From the NCBI RefSeq assembly GCF_027797205.1, contig NZ_CP115607.1, forward strand, positions 62,001-126,000: 64,000 bases of DNA. Reading direction: 5' to 3'. A program made the position numbers and the translations under genes. Positions 19,184-29,340 of the stretch are shown piece after piece. Origin of the DNA: Campylobacter sp. VBCF_01 NA2. Its GTDB lineage: Bacteria > Campylobacterota > Campylobacteria > Campylobacterales > Campylobacteraceae. Position 1 is the first letter of the stretch. Each line of letters opens with the position of its first letter. The notes under the pieces are model-generated. The model was not told the origin of the DNA, did no database searches, and saw only the letters and a list, made by a program, of their open reading frames with translations.

Positions 19184-19762
19184 TTAAATCTCACCTTTTA
19201 AAATTTTAACTATTGTGCGAGGCAGTATTTCATGCTCGATTTCGTGGATTTTGGCTTCCCACTCATCGCGCGTTTTGCCCTCTCTGGCAAAAGCCTCTTG
19301 GGCTATGATTTTGCCCCCGTCAAGCTCCGCGCTGACTAGATGCACGCTCACACCGCCTACTTGCATATCGCTTGCAAAGCTCTCGTCGATTGCGTGCGCG
19401 CCCTTGAAAAGTGGCAGAAGCGACGGGTGCAGGTTAATCGCCCTGATTTGCTCGCAAAATACCGGCGTAAGCACTCTCATAAAGCCCGCTAGCACAGTTA
19501 GCTCGGCGCCACTTTTTTTGATAACTTCTACTACTTTTGCGTCAAATTCTTCTCTACTAACAAACGCTTTATGATCAATAACAACGCTTGTTAGTCCGTA
19601 TTTTTCGGCTTTTTGGATACCTAACGCGTTAGGTTTGTTAGTTAGTGTTAGCGCGACCTCGATTTTAATATCGCCAAAAATTTTGCCATGAAGCTTTTCT
19701 AAAATCGCCTCTAAATTACTTCCGCTGCCGCTAAAAAGCACGGCTATTTTTTTCGTAACCAT
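19184..19762 (-). CDS. purN: Phosphoribosylglycinamide formyltransferase
   Basis: Transfers the formyl group of 10-formyltetrahydrofolate to GAR in purine synthesis. It is 192 residues. The N-terminal LFSGSGSNLEAI binds the phosphate of GAR. The active-site residues are in INLHPSLLPLFKG (Asn, His) and HLVSAELDGG (Asp). It is the last gene of the leftward run tig-clpP-def-comM-nnr-purN and overlaps nnr by 19 bp, so it is almost certainly co-transcribed and translationally coupled. The stop is followed by the bidirectional hairpin at 19141-19174. Confidence 0.96.
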   Translation of the reverse strand: MVTKKIAVLFSGSGSNLEAILEKLHGKIFGDIKIEVALTLTNKPNALGIQKAEKYGLTSVVIDHKAFVSREEFDAKVVEVIKKSGAELTVLAGFMRVLTPVFCEQIRAINLHPSLLPLFKGAHAIDESFASDMQVGGVSVHLVSAELDGGKIIAQEAFAREGKTRDEWEAKIHEIEHEILPRTIVKILKGEI

Positions 19763-21135
19763 TTTATCTCCTCGATGATGTCAAATGGGTTTAGTGAATA
19801 TGAGTTTTTTCTAAAATTTCGCCCAGCTAGTGCGTGAGCCAAAACACCATTTATCGCGGCTTCGCGTGAGCTATAACCTTGGGCTAAAAGCCCTGTGATG
19901 AGGCCTGATAGCACATCGCCACTGCCTGCTTTGGCTAGCGCGCTAACTCCCCTCTCGCACACAAAAAGCTCGCCATGGTGCGCTATAATGGTGTTTGCGC
20001 CTTTTAGCACGAGCACGGATTTGGTAGCAAGCGAAAATTTTCGTGCTAAGGCAAAGCGATCTTTTTGCACTTCGCTCACGCTTAAATTTGCGATTTTTGC
20101 CAAGCTTAGCAAGGCGGCAAATTCCTTCGGGTGTGGCGTGATAACGGCGTTTTCGTTAGTTTGCAAAATTTCAATGATTGAGTCAGAGTAGCACAAATCC
20201 GCGTCGATGACGCAAGGCGTGTTAGATAGGATTTGTGTGTCAAATTTCGCCCCTCCTAGCCCCATACCAGCCCCGATTGCGCTAGCGCCCAAAAACTCGT
20301 TTTTGCGCATTAAAATCGGATTTAGATTTTTTACCTTGCCTACGATGCTGACTAACCCTGCGCCGATTGCGTGCGCGCTAAGGGCGGCGATTTGGGCTGC
20401 GCCACTCATTTCGCCAGAGGCGATAAAGGCGTGGCCAAATTCGCCTTTATTTGTGTTTTTTTTCTTTCGAAATGGCAGGCGCAAATCGGACTTTTCTAGC
20501 AAAAACGCATCAGGCGAAGTGGCAAATTTATCCTCGCAAATGCCTAAATTTGCCAGTTTTATCTTGCCGGTAAAATCTTTTGCCAAATCGCTAAAAAGCG
20601 AGATTTTCAGCGCTCCCATACACACCGTGTAATCTGCCTCAAACGCCATAGGTCTTGGCACGCCAGCCAAATCAATTCCACTTGGGATATCAATGGCGAT
20701 TTTTAGGGCTTTGGCATGGTTTGCTCGCCCTAGTATCTCGCATACTTTTTTATCCATATCGCGCGATAAACCGCTTCCAAAAACGCCGTCGATTATGCAG
20801 TCAAATTTGAAATTTTCCAAATTTTGGCTAAATTTCACGCCGACTTTTTTGGCAATTTCGCTTTGAAATTTAAACGCTTCGTTTTTTGGCTCGCCAAAGA
20901 TTAAAAACGCCTCGCACAAATAATCCCCACTTAGCCTACGAAGCACGCAAATAGCGTCGTTTGCGTTATTTCCTGCGCCACATAGGGCTAAAATTTTTGC
21001 CCCCTTTTTCAGCTTTTTGCGGATTAAAATTTCTACGCCACTAGCGGCGTTTTCCATTAAAATTTTCTCATCAATGCCTAAATTTTGGCTTGCGTTTTTG
21101 TCAAATTCGGCTGTGCTAAAATATAAATTTTTCAT
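19744..21135 (-). CDS. nnr: Bifunctional NAD(P)H-hydrate epimerase/dehydratase
   Basis: Repairs damaged (hydrated) NADH and NADPH. It is a two-domain protein of 463 residues. The N-terminal YjeF-type epimerase domain (to about residue 205) contains LMENAASGVEI, LCGAGNNANDAI and IDGVFGSGLSRD. The C-terminal ADP-dependent dehydratase domain contains GEFGHAFIASGEMSGAAQI, VITPHPKEFA, LKGANTIIA and the signature AKAGSGDVLSGLITGLLAQG. Both catalytic modules look intact. Its ATG overlaps the comM-like stop by 4 bp and its end overlaps purN by 19 bp, so it is embedded in a continuous operon. Confidence 0.95.
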   Translation of the reverse strand: MKNLYFSTAEFDKNASQNLGIDEKILMENAASGVEILIRKKLKKGAKILALCGAGNNANDAICVLRRLSGDYLCEAFLIFGEPKNEAFKFQSEIAKKVGVKFSQNLENFKFDCIIDGVFGSGLSRDMDKKVCEILGRANHAKALKIAIDIPSGIDLAGVPRPMAFEADYTVCMGALKISLFSDLAKDFTGKIKLANLGICEDKFATSPDAFLLEKSDLRLPFRKKKNTNKGEFGHAFIASGEMSGAAQIAALSAHAIGAGLVSIVGKVKNLNPILMRKNEFLGASAIGAGMGLGGAKFDTQILSNTPCVIDADLCYSDSIIEILQTNENAVITPHPKEFAALLSLAKIANLSVSEVQKDRFALARKFSLATKSVLVLKGANTIIAHHGELFVCERGVSALAKAGSGDVLSGLITGLLAQGYSSREAAINGVLAHALAGRNFRKNSYSLNPFDIIEEIKWLRKK

Positions 21136-22649
21136 ATCTCGCTCCTTGTTCGAAAGCTCAGAGCTTCGAGTAAATGAACCTTTGCGATGACCTCGCTCTC
21201 GCTTAGATCAGCGATACTGCGTGCTACTTTTTTGGTTTTTATAATCCCTCTTTGGCTTAGATTATACCTGCTAATCGCGCTTTCTAGGATATTTTGCGCG
21301 CTTGATTCCAAAACGCAAAATTTCTGCACATCCTTATCGCTTAATTTCGCGTTTAGCTCGTTTTGCTGCCTTAATTTTTGCGCGCGAAAGGCGCACACCA
21401 CCCTCTCATACATCTCTTCGCTAGATATGCTAGTTCTATCGTCCTTGCTGACCTCGTCCATAGCCACATACAGATCAATCCTATCAAGCAGTGGCCCAGA
21501 AATTACGCTTTTGTATTTTTTGATTTCGTTTGCCGAGCATGAGCATGAGGTCGATTGCGAAAACAAATGTCCGCACGGGCAGGGATTTTGCGCTGCGACA
21601 AAGATAAATTTCGTCTCATACTCTGTTTTGGAATTTACCCGAGAGATTAAAATTTTATTATCTTCGAGTGGTTCTCGCAGGCTTTCTAAAATTTGCTTTC
21701 CAAAGTGCGGAAGCTCATCGAAAAACAGCTCACCACCGTTTGCCAAAGCCACCTCGCCGATACGCGCCCCTAGCGAACCACCGCCGAAAATCGAGCTTCT
21801 GGTGCTTGTGTGATGAGGCGAACGAAAGGCTCTGAGTGCGCTAAAATCGACATTTTTGTTGTTTAATGACTCGTAAGCGCACGAAAGCAAAATCTCACTC
21901 ACGCTTTGAGGTGGCAAAATTTGGGCTATGCGTTTAGCGCACATTGATTTGCCGCACCCTGGGCTACCCTCAAAGAGTATGTTATGCATACCGCTAGCGG
22001 CGATTAGGCTCGCTCTTTTGGCTCTTTCTTGGCCTTTTATGTCTTTGAAATTTAGGGTGAAATTTCGATTTGGGACATAAATTTCATTGCCGATTTTAAT
22101 GATATCTTTAAAAATCGGGTGAGTTTCGCTCATAAGGCAGGTCGTGGCAAATTCATCATCGCTAAAAAATCTAATCGCTTCTGCTAAATTTTCGACCGCA
22201 TAAACCTCGTAATTTGGGATTGTTGAGGCTCTAAGCGCGATTTCTTTTGGGACTAAAATTTTAGCATTTTTCACATGTGCGCTTAAAAACAGCAGCGTCG
22301 AAAACAAAGAGGCCGTGGATTTAAGCGTGCCGTCAAGTCCAAGCTCGCCAAATACGAAAAAATCGTCCCCAAAGCTCTCTTTTTGCAAAGCGATTAAAAG
22401 CGCGATTGCAAGGTCGAAGTGCGAGCCGTTTTTGGGCACATCAGAGGGGGAGAGATTTATAATGATTTTAGAGGCTGGGAATTTGAAATTTAGGCTCATC
22501 AAAGCCGCTTTTACCCTGCTTTCGCTCTCTTTGATTGTGGTTCCGGCAAGTCCAACGATATTAAAGCCAGGAAGGCCTCTGACAAATGTGCTTTCTACAC
22601 TGACACTGATTAAAGTATCGGTAAAAACAGCGCATTTTAGAGATTTCAT
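21132..22649 (-). CDS. comM: YifB/ComM-family Mg-chelatase-like AAA+ ATPase
   Basis: A 505-residue AAA+ protein of the YifB/ComM family. ComM is a hexameric helicase that promotes branch migration during natural transformation. The N-terminal domain (to about 170) is the ChlI-like/Lon-C-like fold starting MKSLKCAVFTDTLISVSVE. The ATPase core has Walker A EGSPGCGKSM, followed by SPHHTSTRSSIFGGG, Walker B-type GELFFDELPHF and the FVAAQNPCPCGH segment with a zinc-ribbon-like cysteine set including CSCS. The C-terminal domain contains SQRGIIKTKKVARSIADL. Overlap with def and nnr by 4 bp each shows operon membership. A link to competence is plausible because many Campylobacter are naturally transformable. 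Confidence 0.92.
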   Translation of the reverse strand: MKSLKCAVFTDTLISVSVESTFVRGLPGFNIVGLAGTTIKESESRVKAALMSLNFKFPASKIIINLSPSDVPKNGSHFDLAIALLIALQKESFGDDFFVFGELGLDGTLKSTASLFSTLLFLSAHVKNAKILVPKEIALRASTIPNYEVYAVENLAEAIRFFSDDEFATTCLMSETHPIFKDIIKIGNEIYVPNRNFTLNFKDIKGQERAKRASLIAASGMHNILFEGSPGCGKSMCAKRIAQILPPQSVSEILLSCAYESLNNKNVDFSALRAFRSPHHTSTRSSIFGGGSLGARIGEVALANGGELFFDELPHFGKQILESLREPLEDNKILISRVNSKTEYETKFIFVAAQNPCPCGHLFSQSTSCSCSANEIKKYKSVISGPLLDRIDLYVAMDEVSKDDRTSISSEEMYERVVCAFRAQKLRQQNELNAKLSDKDVQKFCVLESSAQNILESAISRYNLSQRGIIKTKKVARSIADLSESEVIAKVHLLEALSFRTRSEI

Positions 22650-23164
22650 TTTGATTTTTCTTTTTTGTTTTTGCGGTATTCTTTGTCAAATTTTTTGCGG
22701 TTGTTGTAGCCTATGCGCTCGATAAAAAGGTGCCCGTCTAGGTGGTCTAGCTCGTGCTGGATACACACAGCCAAAAGCTCATCGGCGCTTAGCTCGTGTT
22801 TTTCGCCATTTCTATCTTGGTAATTTAGCATGATTTTGCGCGCTCTTTTGACCTCTTCGTAGTATCCTGGCACGCTAAGGCAACCTTCTTGGTAGATGAT
22901 TTCATCTTCTTTTTGTGTGATTACGGGGTTTATGAGTTCGAGCAAATCGGCTTTGTCTTGCACACCCTCTTCGTTGGCTAAATTTATCACAACGGCTCTG
23001 ATTGGATTAGCCACTTGGATAGCAGCTAGTCCAATGCCGTTTTTGCTTATCATGGTTTCATACATATCGTCTAAAAATTTCGCCAGCTCATCGTCAAATT
23101 TGACGACCTCTTTGGAGCGAACATGGAGTTTTTTGTTCGGATATGTAAGAATTTCTAAAACCAT
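22646..23164 (-). CDS. def: Peptide deformylase
   Basis: Iron- or zinc-dependent hydrolase that removes the formyl group from nascent proteins. It is 172 residues. All three motifs are present: GIGLAAIQV (43-51), EGCLSVPG (93-100, metal ligand Cys95) and QHELDH (136-141, His137, Glu138, His141). The tail is very basic (KKFDKEYRKNKKEKSK). It overlaps clpP by 1 bp and comM by 4 bp. Its place next to tig and clpP puts nascent-chain processing, folding and proteolysis in one transcription unit. Confidence 0.97.
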   Translation of the reverse strand: MVLEILTYPNKKLHVRSKEVVKFDDELAKFLDDMYETMISKNGIGLAAIQVANPIRAVVINLANEEGVQDKADLLELINPVITQKEDEIIYQEGCLSVPGYYEEVKRARKIMLNYQDRNGEKHELSADELLAVCIQHELDHLDGHLFIERIGYNNRKKFDKEYRKNKKEKSK

Positions 23165-23748
23165 TATTTAAAGCTCTTTTCCAATACCTTGTCGATTAGT
23201 CCATACTCGCTGGCCTCTTTCGCGCTCATGAAAAAATCTCTCTCGCAGTCTTTTTCGATATCGCTTAAATTTTTGCCTGTGTTTTGGGCTAAAATTTGAT
23301 TTAGTTGCGATTTCATACGCAAAATTTCTTTTGCTTGGATTTCGATATCGGTGGCTTGGCCTTGTGCTCCGCCGAGAGGTTGGTGAATCATAATGCGCGC
23401 ATTTGGCAGGGCATATCGTTTGCCCTTGGTGCCACAACTAAGCAAAAATGCGCCCATTGAAGCAGCCTGACCTATGCAGATCGTGCTGACATCTGGTTTG
23501 ATGTAATTCATAGTATCATAAATGCTAAATCCGCTCGTAACCACGCCACCGGGGCTGTTGATATACATATAGATATCTTTGTCTGGATCTTCTGCCTCTA
23601 AAAATAGCAGTTGGGCTACGATTGCGCTGGCTACATCGTCGTTGATTTCGCCACTTAGCATTACAATGCGATCTTTAAGCAAGCGAGAGTAGATATCATA
23701 ACTCCTCTCGCCTCTGCTTGTTTGCTCGATTACATAAGGTAAAAACAT
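23164..23748 (-). CDS. clpP: ATP-dependent Clp protease proteolytic subunit
   Basis: Serine protease that forms the tetradecameric barrel used by ClpX or ClpA. It is 194 residues. The catalytic triad is Ser97 (GQAASMG), His122 ([10 protein letters not shown]) and Asp171 (CERDFFMS). The proline-containing [11 protein letters not shown] oxyanion strand is intact. It starts at the stop codon of tig (overlap 1 bp) and its stop overlaps the def start, so the three are coupled. No clpX or clpA gene is in the window. Confidence 0.97.
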   Translation of the reverse strand: MFLPYVIEQTSRGERSYDIYSRLLKDRIVMLSGEINDDVASAIVAQLLFLEAEDPDKDIYMYINSPGGVVTSGFSIYDTMNYIKPDVSTICIGQAASMGAFLLSCGTKGKRYALPNARIMIHQPLGGAQGQATDIEIQAKEILRMKSQLNQILAQNTGKNLSDIEKDCERDFFMSAKEASEYGLIDKVLEKSFK

Positions 23749-25058
23749 TATTCGCCTTCTTTGTCGTCTTTGTTTTTGCTAAAAATATTGTTGAAAAGTT
23801 TTTCTTCGATTAGCGCCATTTTAACAGCTGGTAAAACCCCTCTTTTGCGATATTCTTCAAGGTGAGCTTTCGGATCTAGGCCGTTTGAGTAGGCTTCGAA
23901 GTAAATAGCTTGGATTAGCTCTTGATCGCTTACATCAATACCGCGTTTTTTAGCCAAAGCGTCGATTAAAAATGTGATTTTTACGCTTTTTTCTGCGCCA
24001 GCTCTAAATTCATCGCGTTTTTTCTCAATTGCTTTTTGATCTTTTTTAAATTCTTCGATTGTAGCCTCATCAAATGAGCGCCAAGCGTTGTTGAATTGTA
24101 AATTTATCTCTTGCTCGACGATTGATTTTGGCAAATCAAAGTTAAATTTCTCAGCCAAAGCATCAGCCATTTTTGGTTTTAACTCTTCTTCGATTTTTTT
24201 GCGAAGTTTGTCGTTTTTGAGTTGTTCTTTAATCGTGCTTTCAACCTTTTCTTTTGTAGGTTTTTCCTCGCCTGGAAGTATGCGTTTTAGCATATCCTCA
24301 TCAAGCTCAGCAGCTGGTTTTTTGCACTGAATTTCATGTAGTTTTACTTTAAAAATCGCGTCTTTTCCTGCAAGGTGTTTAGCGCCGTATTCAGCTGGGA
24401 ATTTCACGCTTACATCGCGCTCCTCGCCGACTTTTAGTCCAATCATACCGTCTTCAAAACCCGGGATAAATTGATTTGAGCCGATTTCAAGCACATAATC
24501 TTTCGCTTCGCCACCCTCGAAAGCCTCATTATCAACGAAACCTTTGAAGTCAAATTTGGCAAAATCGCCCTTTTCAAGCTCTGTTTTATCTGATTTTTCT
24601 AGTGGAGCGACCATTAGTAAAATTTTATTTATCTCGTCCTCGATTTCTTTTTTGGTTACGCGAGGTGTCGAAAACTCAGGGATTAGCTCCTCGTATCCGT
24701 CGATATTAACCTCTGGGCGGAAAGAAATTTCCATCTCTACATCGATATTTCCGTCTTTTTCATCGTATTTAGAAAAAATTGGCTCGCCGATTACTTCATC
24801 GGCTTTTTTATTTACGCTTTTGATTGATTCGTCGATGATATTTTTAAAAATCTCTTGTTTTGCATCTTGTTCTAACTGCGCGCCGTATCGTTTCATCACG
24901 ACTGCTACTGGGACTTTGCCCTTTCTGAAACCGTCAATTTTAAGGTTTTTGGCGGCTTTTTTAGCAAGATCATCTACTTTTTTAGCGATAGTGTCTGCAT
25001 CGATTTTTGTGCTTGCTACTGCGTTAGCAGAGTTTGTTAGCTTTGCATTGATTTCCAT
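23748..25058 (-). CDS. tig: Trigger factor
   Basis: Ribosome-associated chaperone with peptidyl-prolyl isomerase activity. I start it at ATG 25058 (436 residues), which is preceded by AAAAGGAAATTT; the longer frame to 25136 adds an unrelated hydrophobic leader. The N-terminal ribosome-binding domain contains the docking sequence GFRKGKVP (residues 45-52). The central FKBP domain (about 150-245) begins [20 protein letters not shown] and has the [11 protein letters not shown] loop. The remainder is the helical chaperone domain. It is the first gene of the leftward six-gene operon; the 171-bp gap upstream is shared with the divergent folE. Confidence 0.96.
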   Translation of the reverse strand: MEINAKLTNSANAVASTKIDADTIAKKVDDLAKKAAKNLKIDGFRKGKVPVAVVMKRYGAQLEQDAKQEIFKNIIDESIKSVNKKADEVIGEPIFSKYDEKDGNIDVEMEISFRPEVNIDGYEELIPEFSTPRVTKKEIEDEINKILLMVAPLEKSDKTELEKGDFAKFDFKGFVDNEAFEGGEAKDYVLEIGSNQFIPGFEDGMIGLKVGEERDVSVKFPAEYGAKHLAGKDAIFKVKLHEIQCKKPAAELDEDMLKRILPGEEKPTKEKVESTIKEQLKNDKLRKKIEEELKPKMADALAEKFNFDLPKSIVEQEINLQFNNAWRSFDEATIEEFKKDQKAIEKKRDEFRAGAEKSVKITFLIDALAKKRGIDVSDQELIQAIYFEAYSNGLDPKAHLEEYRKRGVLPAVKMALIEEKLFNNIFSKNKDDKEGE

Positions 25059-25229
25059 AAATTTCCTTTTAAAAAATTTTAAAATTAAAGCGCAGAATAT
25101 ACCAAAATTTTGCTTAATAATTTTAAAATTTGGCAAATTTTATTGTTTGGGGCTAAATTTTGCTTTTAAATTTTAGCGTTATAAAAGGGGAGTTTAAGTA
25201 ATATGCGCGAAAAATTTTAAAGGAAAAAT

Positions 25230-25814
25230 ATGGACGAAAAAAGCAGGGAAGAATTCGCTTCTTGTGTCGCTAAAATGCTAACTTTGCTTGGCGAAAATCC
25301 TAAGCGCGAAGGGTTAATAAAAACGCCAATGCGTGTGGCAAAAGCGTATGAATTTCTTACTAGCGGATACGAGCAAGACCCCAAAGATGTGCTAAATGAC
25401 GCACTTTTTGAGAGTTCAAATAATGAAATGGTGCTTATTAAGGATATTGAATTTTACAGCCTTTGTGAACACCACCTTTTGCCTATTATTGGGCGTGCGC
25501 ATGTGGCGTATATACCTAATAAAAAGGTCGTTGGACTATCCAAAATTCCGCGTATGGTAAATATTTTCGCGCGAAGATTGCAAATCCAAGAACAACTCAC
25601 CGAACAAATCGCAAATGCGCTCCAAGAGGTCATCAAGCCCCTTGGCGTGGGCGTCGTAATCCAAGCCCGCCACATGTGTATGGAAATGCGTGGCGTGCAA
25701 AAAATCAACTCCACTACGACAACTTCGGCTTTGCGTGGGCTATTTATCAGCCGAAACGACACTAGAAAAGAGTTTTTTGATTTGATAAATTCGCCAAAAA
25801 CATTTGGATTTTAG
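25230..25814 (+). CDS. folE: GTP cyclohydrolase I
   Basis: Forms 7,8-dihydroneopterin triphosphate from GTP, the entry step to folate and, through QueD, to queuosine. It is 194 residues. The zinc and active-site motifs are present: [40 protein letters not shown] and the late [12 protein letters not shown] with the second zinc cysteine. The ATG follows AAAGGAAAAAT. A TATAAA-like sequence about 50 bp upstream may be the -10. It stands alone, divergent from tig; no other folate gene is adjacent. Confidence 0.96.
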   Translation: MDEKSREEFASCVAKMLTLLGENPKREGLIKTPMRVAKAYEFLTSGYEQDPKDVLNDALFESSNNEMVLIKDIEFYSLCEHHLLPIIGRAHVAYIPNKKVVGLSKIPRMVNIFARRLQIQEQLTEQIANALQEVIKPLGVGVVIQARHMCMEMRGVQKINSTTTTSALRGLFISRNDTRKEFFDLINSPKTFGF

Positions 25815-25845
25815 CGTTGGTAAGTTAAGGTGAAATTTAGTCTAA

Positions 25846-25859
25846 TGATTATATTATCA
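25846..25859. promoter_or_regulatory. Candidate operator upstream of nifS
   Basis: TGAT-TATATT-ATCA, an imperfect dyad 59 bp before the nifS ATG, in the 103-bp AT-rich gap after folE. It could bind a Fur/FNR-type regulator, but the spacer is longer than the standard FNR site, so the regulator is not assigned. Confidence 0.3.
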
Positions 25860-25905
25860 AACTAGCTTTCAAAAGATTAAATATATCTCATTAATAAAAA
25901 TTTAA

Positions 25906-27108
<1,203 letters not shown>

Positions 27109-27117
27109 GGATTTAAA

Positions 27118-28119
27118 ATGGCAAAAAACGATTTAATAAATGGTTCGATTTGGGAGCAATACTCAAACAAGGTTCAAGATCGCATGAACAACCCTAAATT
27201 TATGGGCGAAATCACAGAGGAGGAGGCCACTGCGCGCGGTGCGAAGCTAATCGTGGCTGATTTTGGCGCAGAGAGCTGTGGGGACGCTGTGAGATTATAC
27301 TGGCTCATCGACCCTGCTACTGACATTATCATTGACGCTAAATTTAAAAGCTTTGGCTGTGGCACGGCAATCGCTAGTAGCGACACTATGGCAGCGCTTT
27401 GTATCGGCAAAACCGTCGATCAAGCTGTAAAGATTACAAATTTAGATGTCGAGCGCGATATGCGCGATACCCCTGACGAGCCGGCTGTCCCACCACAAAA
27501 AATGCACTGCTCAGTAATGGCGTATGATGTCATCAAAGCAGCTGCGGCAAAATACAAAGGCATAGATCCTGAGCATTTCGAAGATGAGATTATCGTGTGC
27601 GAGTGCGCTAGGGTGAGCCTTGGCACGATAAAAGAGGTGATTAAGCTAAATGATTTAAAAACCGTCGAGCAAATCACACAATACACAAAGGCTGGCGCGT
27701 TTTGCAAATCTTGCATTAAGCCCGGCGGACACGAGGCTAGGGAGTATTATTTAGAGGATATTTTAAAGCAAACAAGAGAGGAAATGGAGCTAGAAAAACT
27801 CCAAGCCCAAGCCGGTGCGTGTGCGAGTTCTGGCACGGCGCCAGAGGCGAAACTAAGCTTTGAAGAGCTAAATTTAATCGGTAAATTTAAAGCGGTCGAG
27901 GCGATACTTGATAGCGATATTCGCCCAATGCTTCAAATGGACGGCGGAAATCTCGATGTCATCGACATCAAACCAAGCGATGATGGCAAAACTGACATTT
28001 ATATTCGCTATCTGGGTGCGTGCTCAGGGTGCGCTAGTGGCGCAGGCGCGACGCTATATGCGATCGAGGCGGTTTTGAAGGATAATCTAAGCGAAAATAT
28101 CCGCGTAATGCCGATTTGA
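27118..28119 (+). CDS. nifU: Fe-S cluster scaffold NifU (three-domain)
   Basis: Scaffold on which NifS-derived sulfur and iron are built into clusters. It is 333 residues with the full NifU layout. The IscU-like domain has ligands Cys54, Cys81 and Cys131. A central BFD-type [2Fe-2S] domain has Cys161, 163, 196 and 199 (VCECARVS and FCKSCIKPGG). The C-terminal Nfu domain has ACSGCASG (Cys302, Cys305). It is translated from an ATG 9 bp after nifS and the unit ends at the hairpin 28129-28161. A stand-alone Nfu domain protein is encoded 1 kb downstream. Confidence 0.95.
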   Translation: MAKNDLINGSIWEQYSNKVQDRMNNPKFMGEITEEEATARGAKLIVADFGAESCGDAVRLYWLIDPATDIIIDAKFKSFGCGTAIASSDTMAALCIGKTVDQAVKITNLDVERDMRDTPDEPAVPPQKMHCSVMAYDVIKAAAAKYKGIDPEHFEDEIIVCECARVSLGTIKEVIKLNDLKTVEQITQYTKAGAFCKSCIKPGGHEAREYYLEDILKQTREEMELEKLQAQAGACASSGTAPEAKLSFEELNLIGKFKAVEAILDSDIRPMLQMDGGNLDVIDIKPSDDGKTDIYIRYLGACSGCASGAGATLYAIEAVLKDNLSENIRVMPI

Positions 28120-28128
28120 TGATATACA

Positions 28129-28161
28129 GGCTAAATTTGGGCTTTTGCTTCAAATTTAGCC
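28129..28161 (+). terminator. Hairpin after nifSU
   Basis: Perfect 11-bp arms GGCTAAATTTG (28129-28139) and CAAATTTAGCC (28151-28161) with an 11-nt loop, 10 bp beyond the nifU stop. Confidence 0.65.
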
Positions 28162-28206
28162 GAATTTAATACCCTAAAAACACTTGCTTTTAAATTTTAA
28201 ATTCAC

Positions 28207-28244
28207 AGATTGTTTTGGCGATAAATCGCCTTGCAATGACAAAT
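28207..28244. repeat. Dispersed intergenic repeat, copy C
   Basis: Starts AGATTGTTTTGGCG and ends CCTTGCAATGACAAAT. Internal dyad GGCGAT-AA-ATCGCC. The outer sequence TTTTAAATTC on its left matches copies A and B. It lies in the 259-bp gap between nifU and the SapC gene, which otherwise holds the nifSU hairpin and a TATAAT box. Confidence 0.65.
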
Positions 28245-28342
28245 CAATGCTTTTAAATTTTGCCTGCTAATGAATTAAAAATTTAAACGCTAAATTCGCA
28301 AATTTCGCGCCATAATAAATTTTATTCTAATCCTAAATTTAG

Positions 28343-28348
28343 TATAAT
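28343..28348 (+). promoter_or_regulatory. Candidate -10 element for the SapC gene
   Basis: AGTATAATCG, 31 bp upstream of the ATG at 28379, giving a leader of about 24 nt with an AAGGAC site. Confidence 0.6.
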
Positions 28349-28378
28349 CGCGGGATATTTTTTATTTAAGGACAAATC

Positions 28379-29050
28379 ATGAGACCAGTTATACTCGATA
28401 GCGTAAAACATGCAGATCTAAAATATCACGCAGACGCGATTCCAAACGAGCCGTTTGTGCCTGTAATCGCGCCTGAGGTTCCAGCGTGTTCTGATAAATT
28501 AGTCATCGTTTTTACAAACGAGCCTGAGCCAAAAATGGTAGCACTTCTAGGCCGTTCAAAAAACCTTTTAATCGACAAAAGCTACAAAGGCATGGTGCCA
28601 TCAGCTATCCAAAACTACCCATTTTTCCTAGCTAAAATCGAAGATCGCATGGTGATTTGCTTCGATGAGGACGCCAAACAAATCAAAGGCGAGGGCGAGG
28701 CGCTGTTTGAAGAGGGCAAACCAACGCAGTTTTTGGAAAATTTGAAAAGCGTAATGAAAAACTACTGGGAGCTAAACGCCATTACTAGCGAGGCTGCAAA
28801 AGAGCTAAAAGAGGCTGGCGTTTTGGAAGCAAAAGAGCTAAATATCCAAAAAGACGGCGAGACGATTACGCTATTAAACGGCTTTTTGATACTAAACCGC
28901 GAGAAACTTTTGAGCCTAGATGATAAAAAACTAGCCGAATTTGCGCGCAAAGGCTATTTGGAGCTAGCGTTTTTCCACCTAAAAAGCCTAAGCAATCTAC
29001 AAACCCTAGGCGATAAAATCATGGCAAAAGACGCGCCAAAAAGCAATTAA
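28379..29050 (+). CDS. SapC family protein
   Basis: A 223-residue soluble protein matching the SapC family, named after the C. fetus protein encoded with the S-layer genes. Visible family features are the KLVIVFTNEPEPKMVALLG region near residue 40, then NLLIDKSYKGMVPSAIQNYPF and the ICFDEDA segment. No signal peptide or membrane helix is present, which argues against a structural S-layer role. There is no S-layer protein or type I secretion gene nearby; instead the gene lies between nifU and nfu, within the block that in C. jejuni runs nfu to tkt. Molecular function is unknown. It has its own TATAAT box. Confidence 0.8.
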   Translation: MRPVILDSVKHADLKYHADAIPNEPFVPVIAPEVPACSDKLVIVFTNEPEPKMVALLGRSKNLLIDKSYKGMVPSAIQNYPFFLAKIEDRMVICFDEDAKQIKGEGEALFEEGKPTQFLENLKSVMKNYWELNAITSEAAKELKEAGVLEAKELNIQKDGETITLLNGFLILNREKLLSLDDKKLAEFARKGYLELAFFHLKSLSNLQTLGDKIMAKDAPKSN

Positions 29051-29073
29051 AGAGCAAATTTAAAGGAATTTTA

Positions 29074-29340
29074 ATGATACCATTTAGCGATGAAGAGCTT
29101 TTAAATCCTGTCAAGGCTAGCCTCGATACTATCCGCCCAATGCTACAAAACGACGGCGGTGATATGGAGCTTCGTGGCATTAAAAACGGCGTTGTGTATG
29201 TTACGCTCACAGGACATTGTCATGGTTGCGCTGCTAGCGGACAGACGCTGAAATTTGGCGTAGAAAGACAGCTTCGTATGGATATCCACCCAGAACTTAG
29301 CGTCGTAAATATCCCACAAGGCGAGAATTTTGAGCTATAA
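29074..29340 (+). CDS. Stand-alone Nfu-domain Fe-S carrier
   Basis: An 88-residue NifU C-terminal (Nfu) domain protein with GHCHGC (Cys49, Cys52), the CxxC that binds a [4Fe-4S] cluster between subunits. The RPMLQNDGGDMELRGI stretch is typical. It probably passes clusters made on NifU to client enzymes. It starts 23 bp after the SapC gene and overlaps the next gene by 11 bp. The C. jejuni counterpart is Cj1639, also first in the nfu-hypothetical-murE row. Confidence 0.92.
   Translation: MIPFSDEELLNPVKASLDTIRPMLQNDGGDMELRGIKNGVVYVTLTGHCHGCAASGQTLKFGVERQLRMDIHPELSVVNIPQGENFEL

Noticed and set aside
21187-21813. 208-residue plus-strand reading frame opposite comM
   Set aside because: Ser-rich composition typical of an antisense shadow; comM has clear AAA+ motifs on the other strand.
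23168-23437. 89-residue minus-strand frame inside clpP
   Set aside because: Alternative frame of clpP with many basic residues; no start signal.
24544-25176. 210-residue plus-strand reading frame opposite tig
   Set aside because: Antisense to trigger factor and it ends in the promoter gap; no family resemblance.
25846-25859. FNR site upstream of nifS
   Set aside because: The spacer between TGAT and ATCA is six bases instead of four.
28379-29050. S-layer locus inferred from the SapC gene
   Set aside because: No S-layer protein, secretion genes or invertible element are present nearby.
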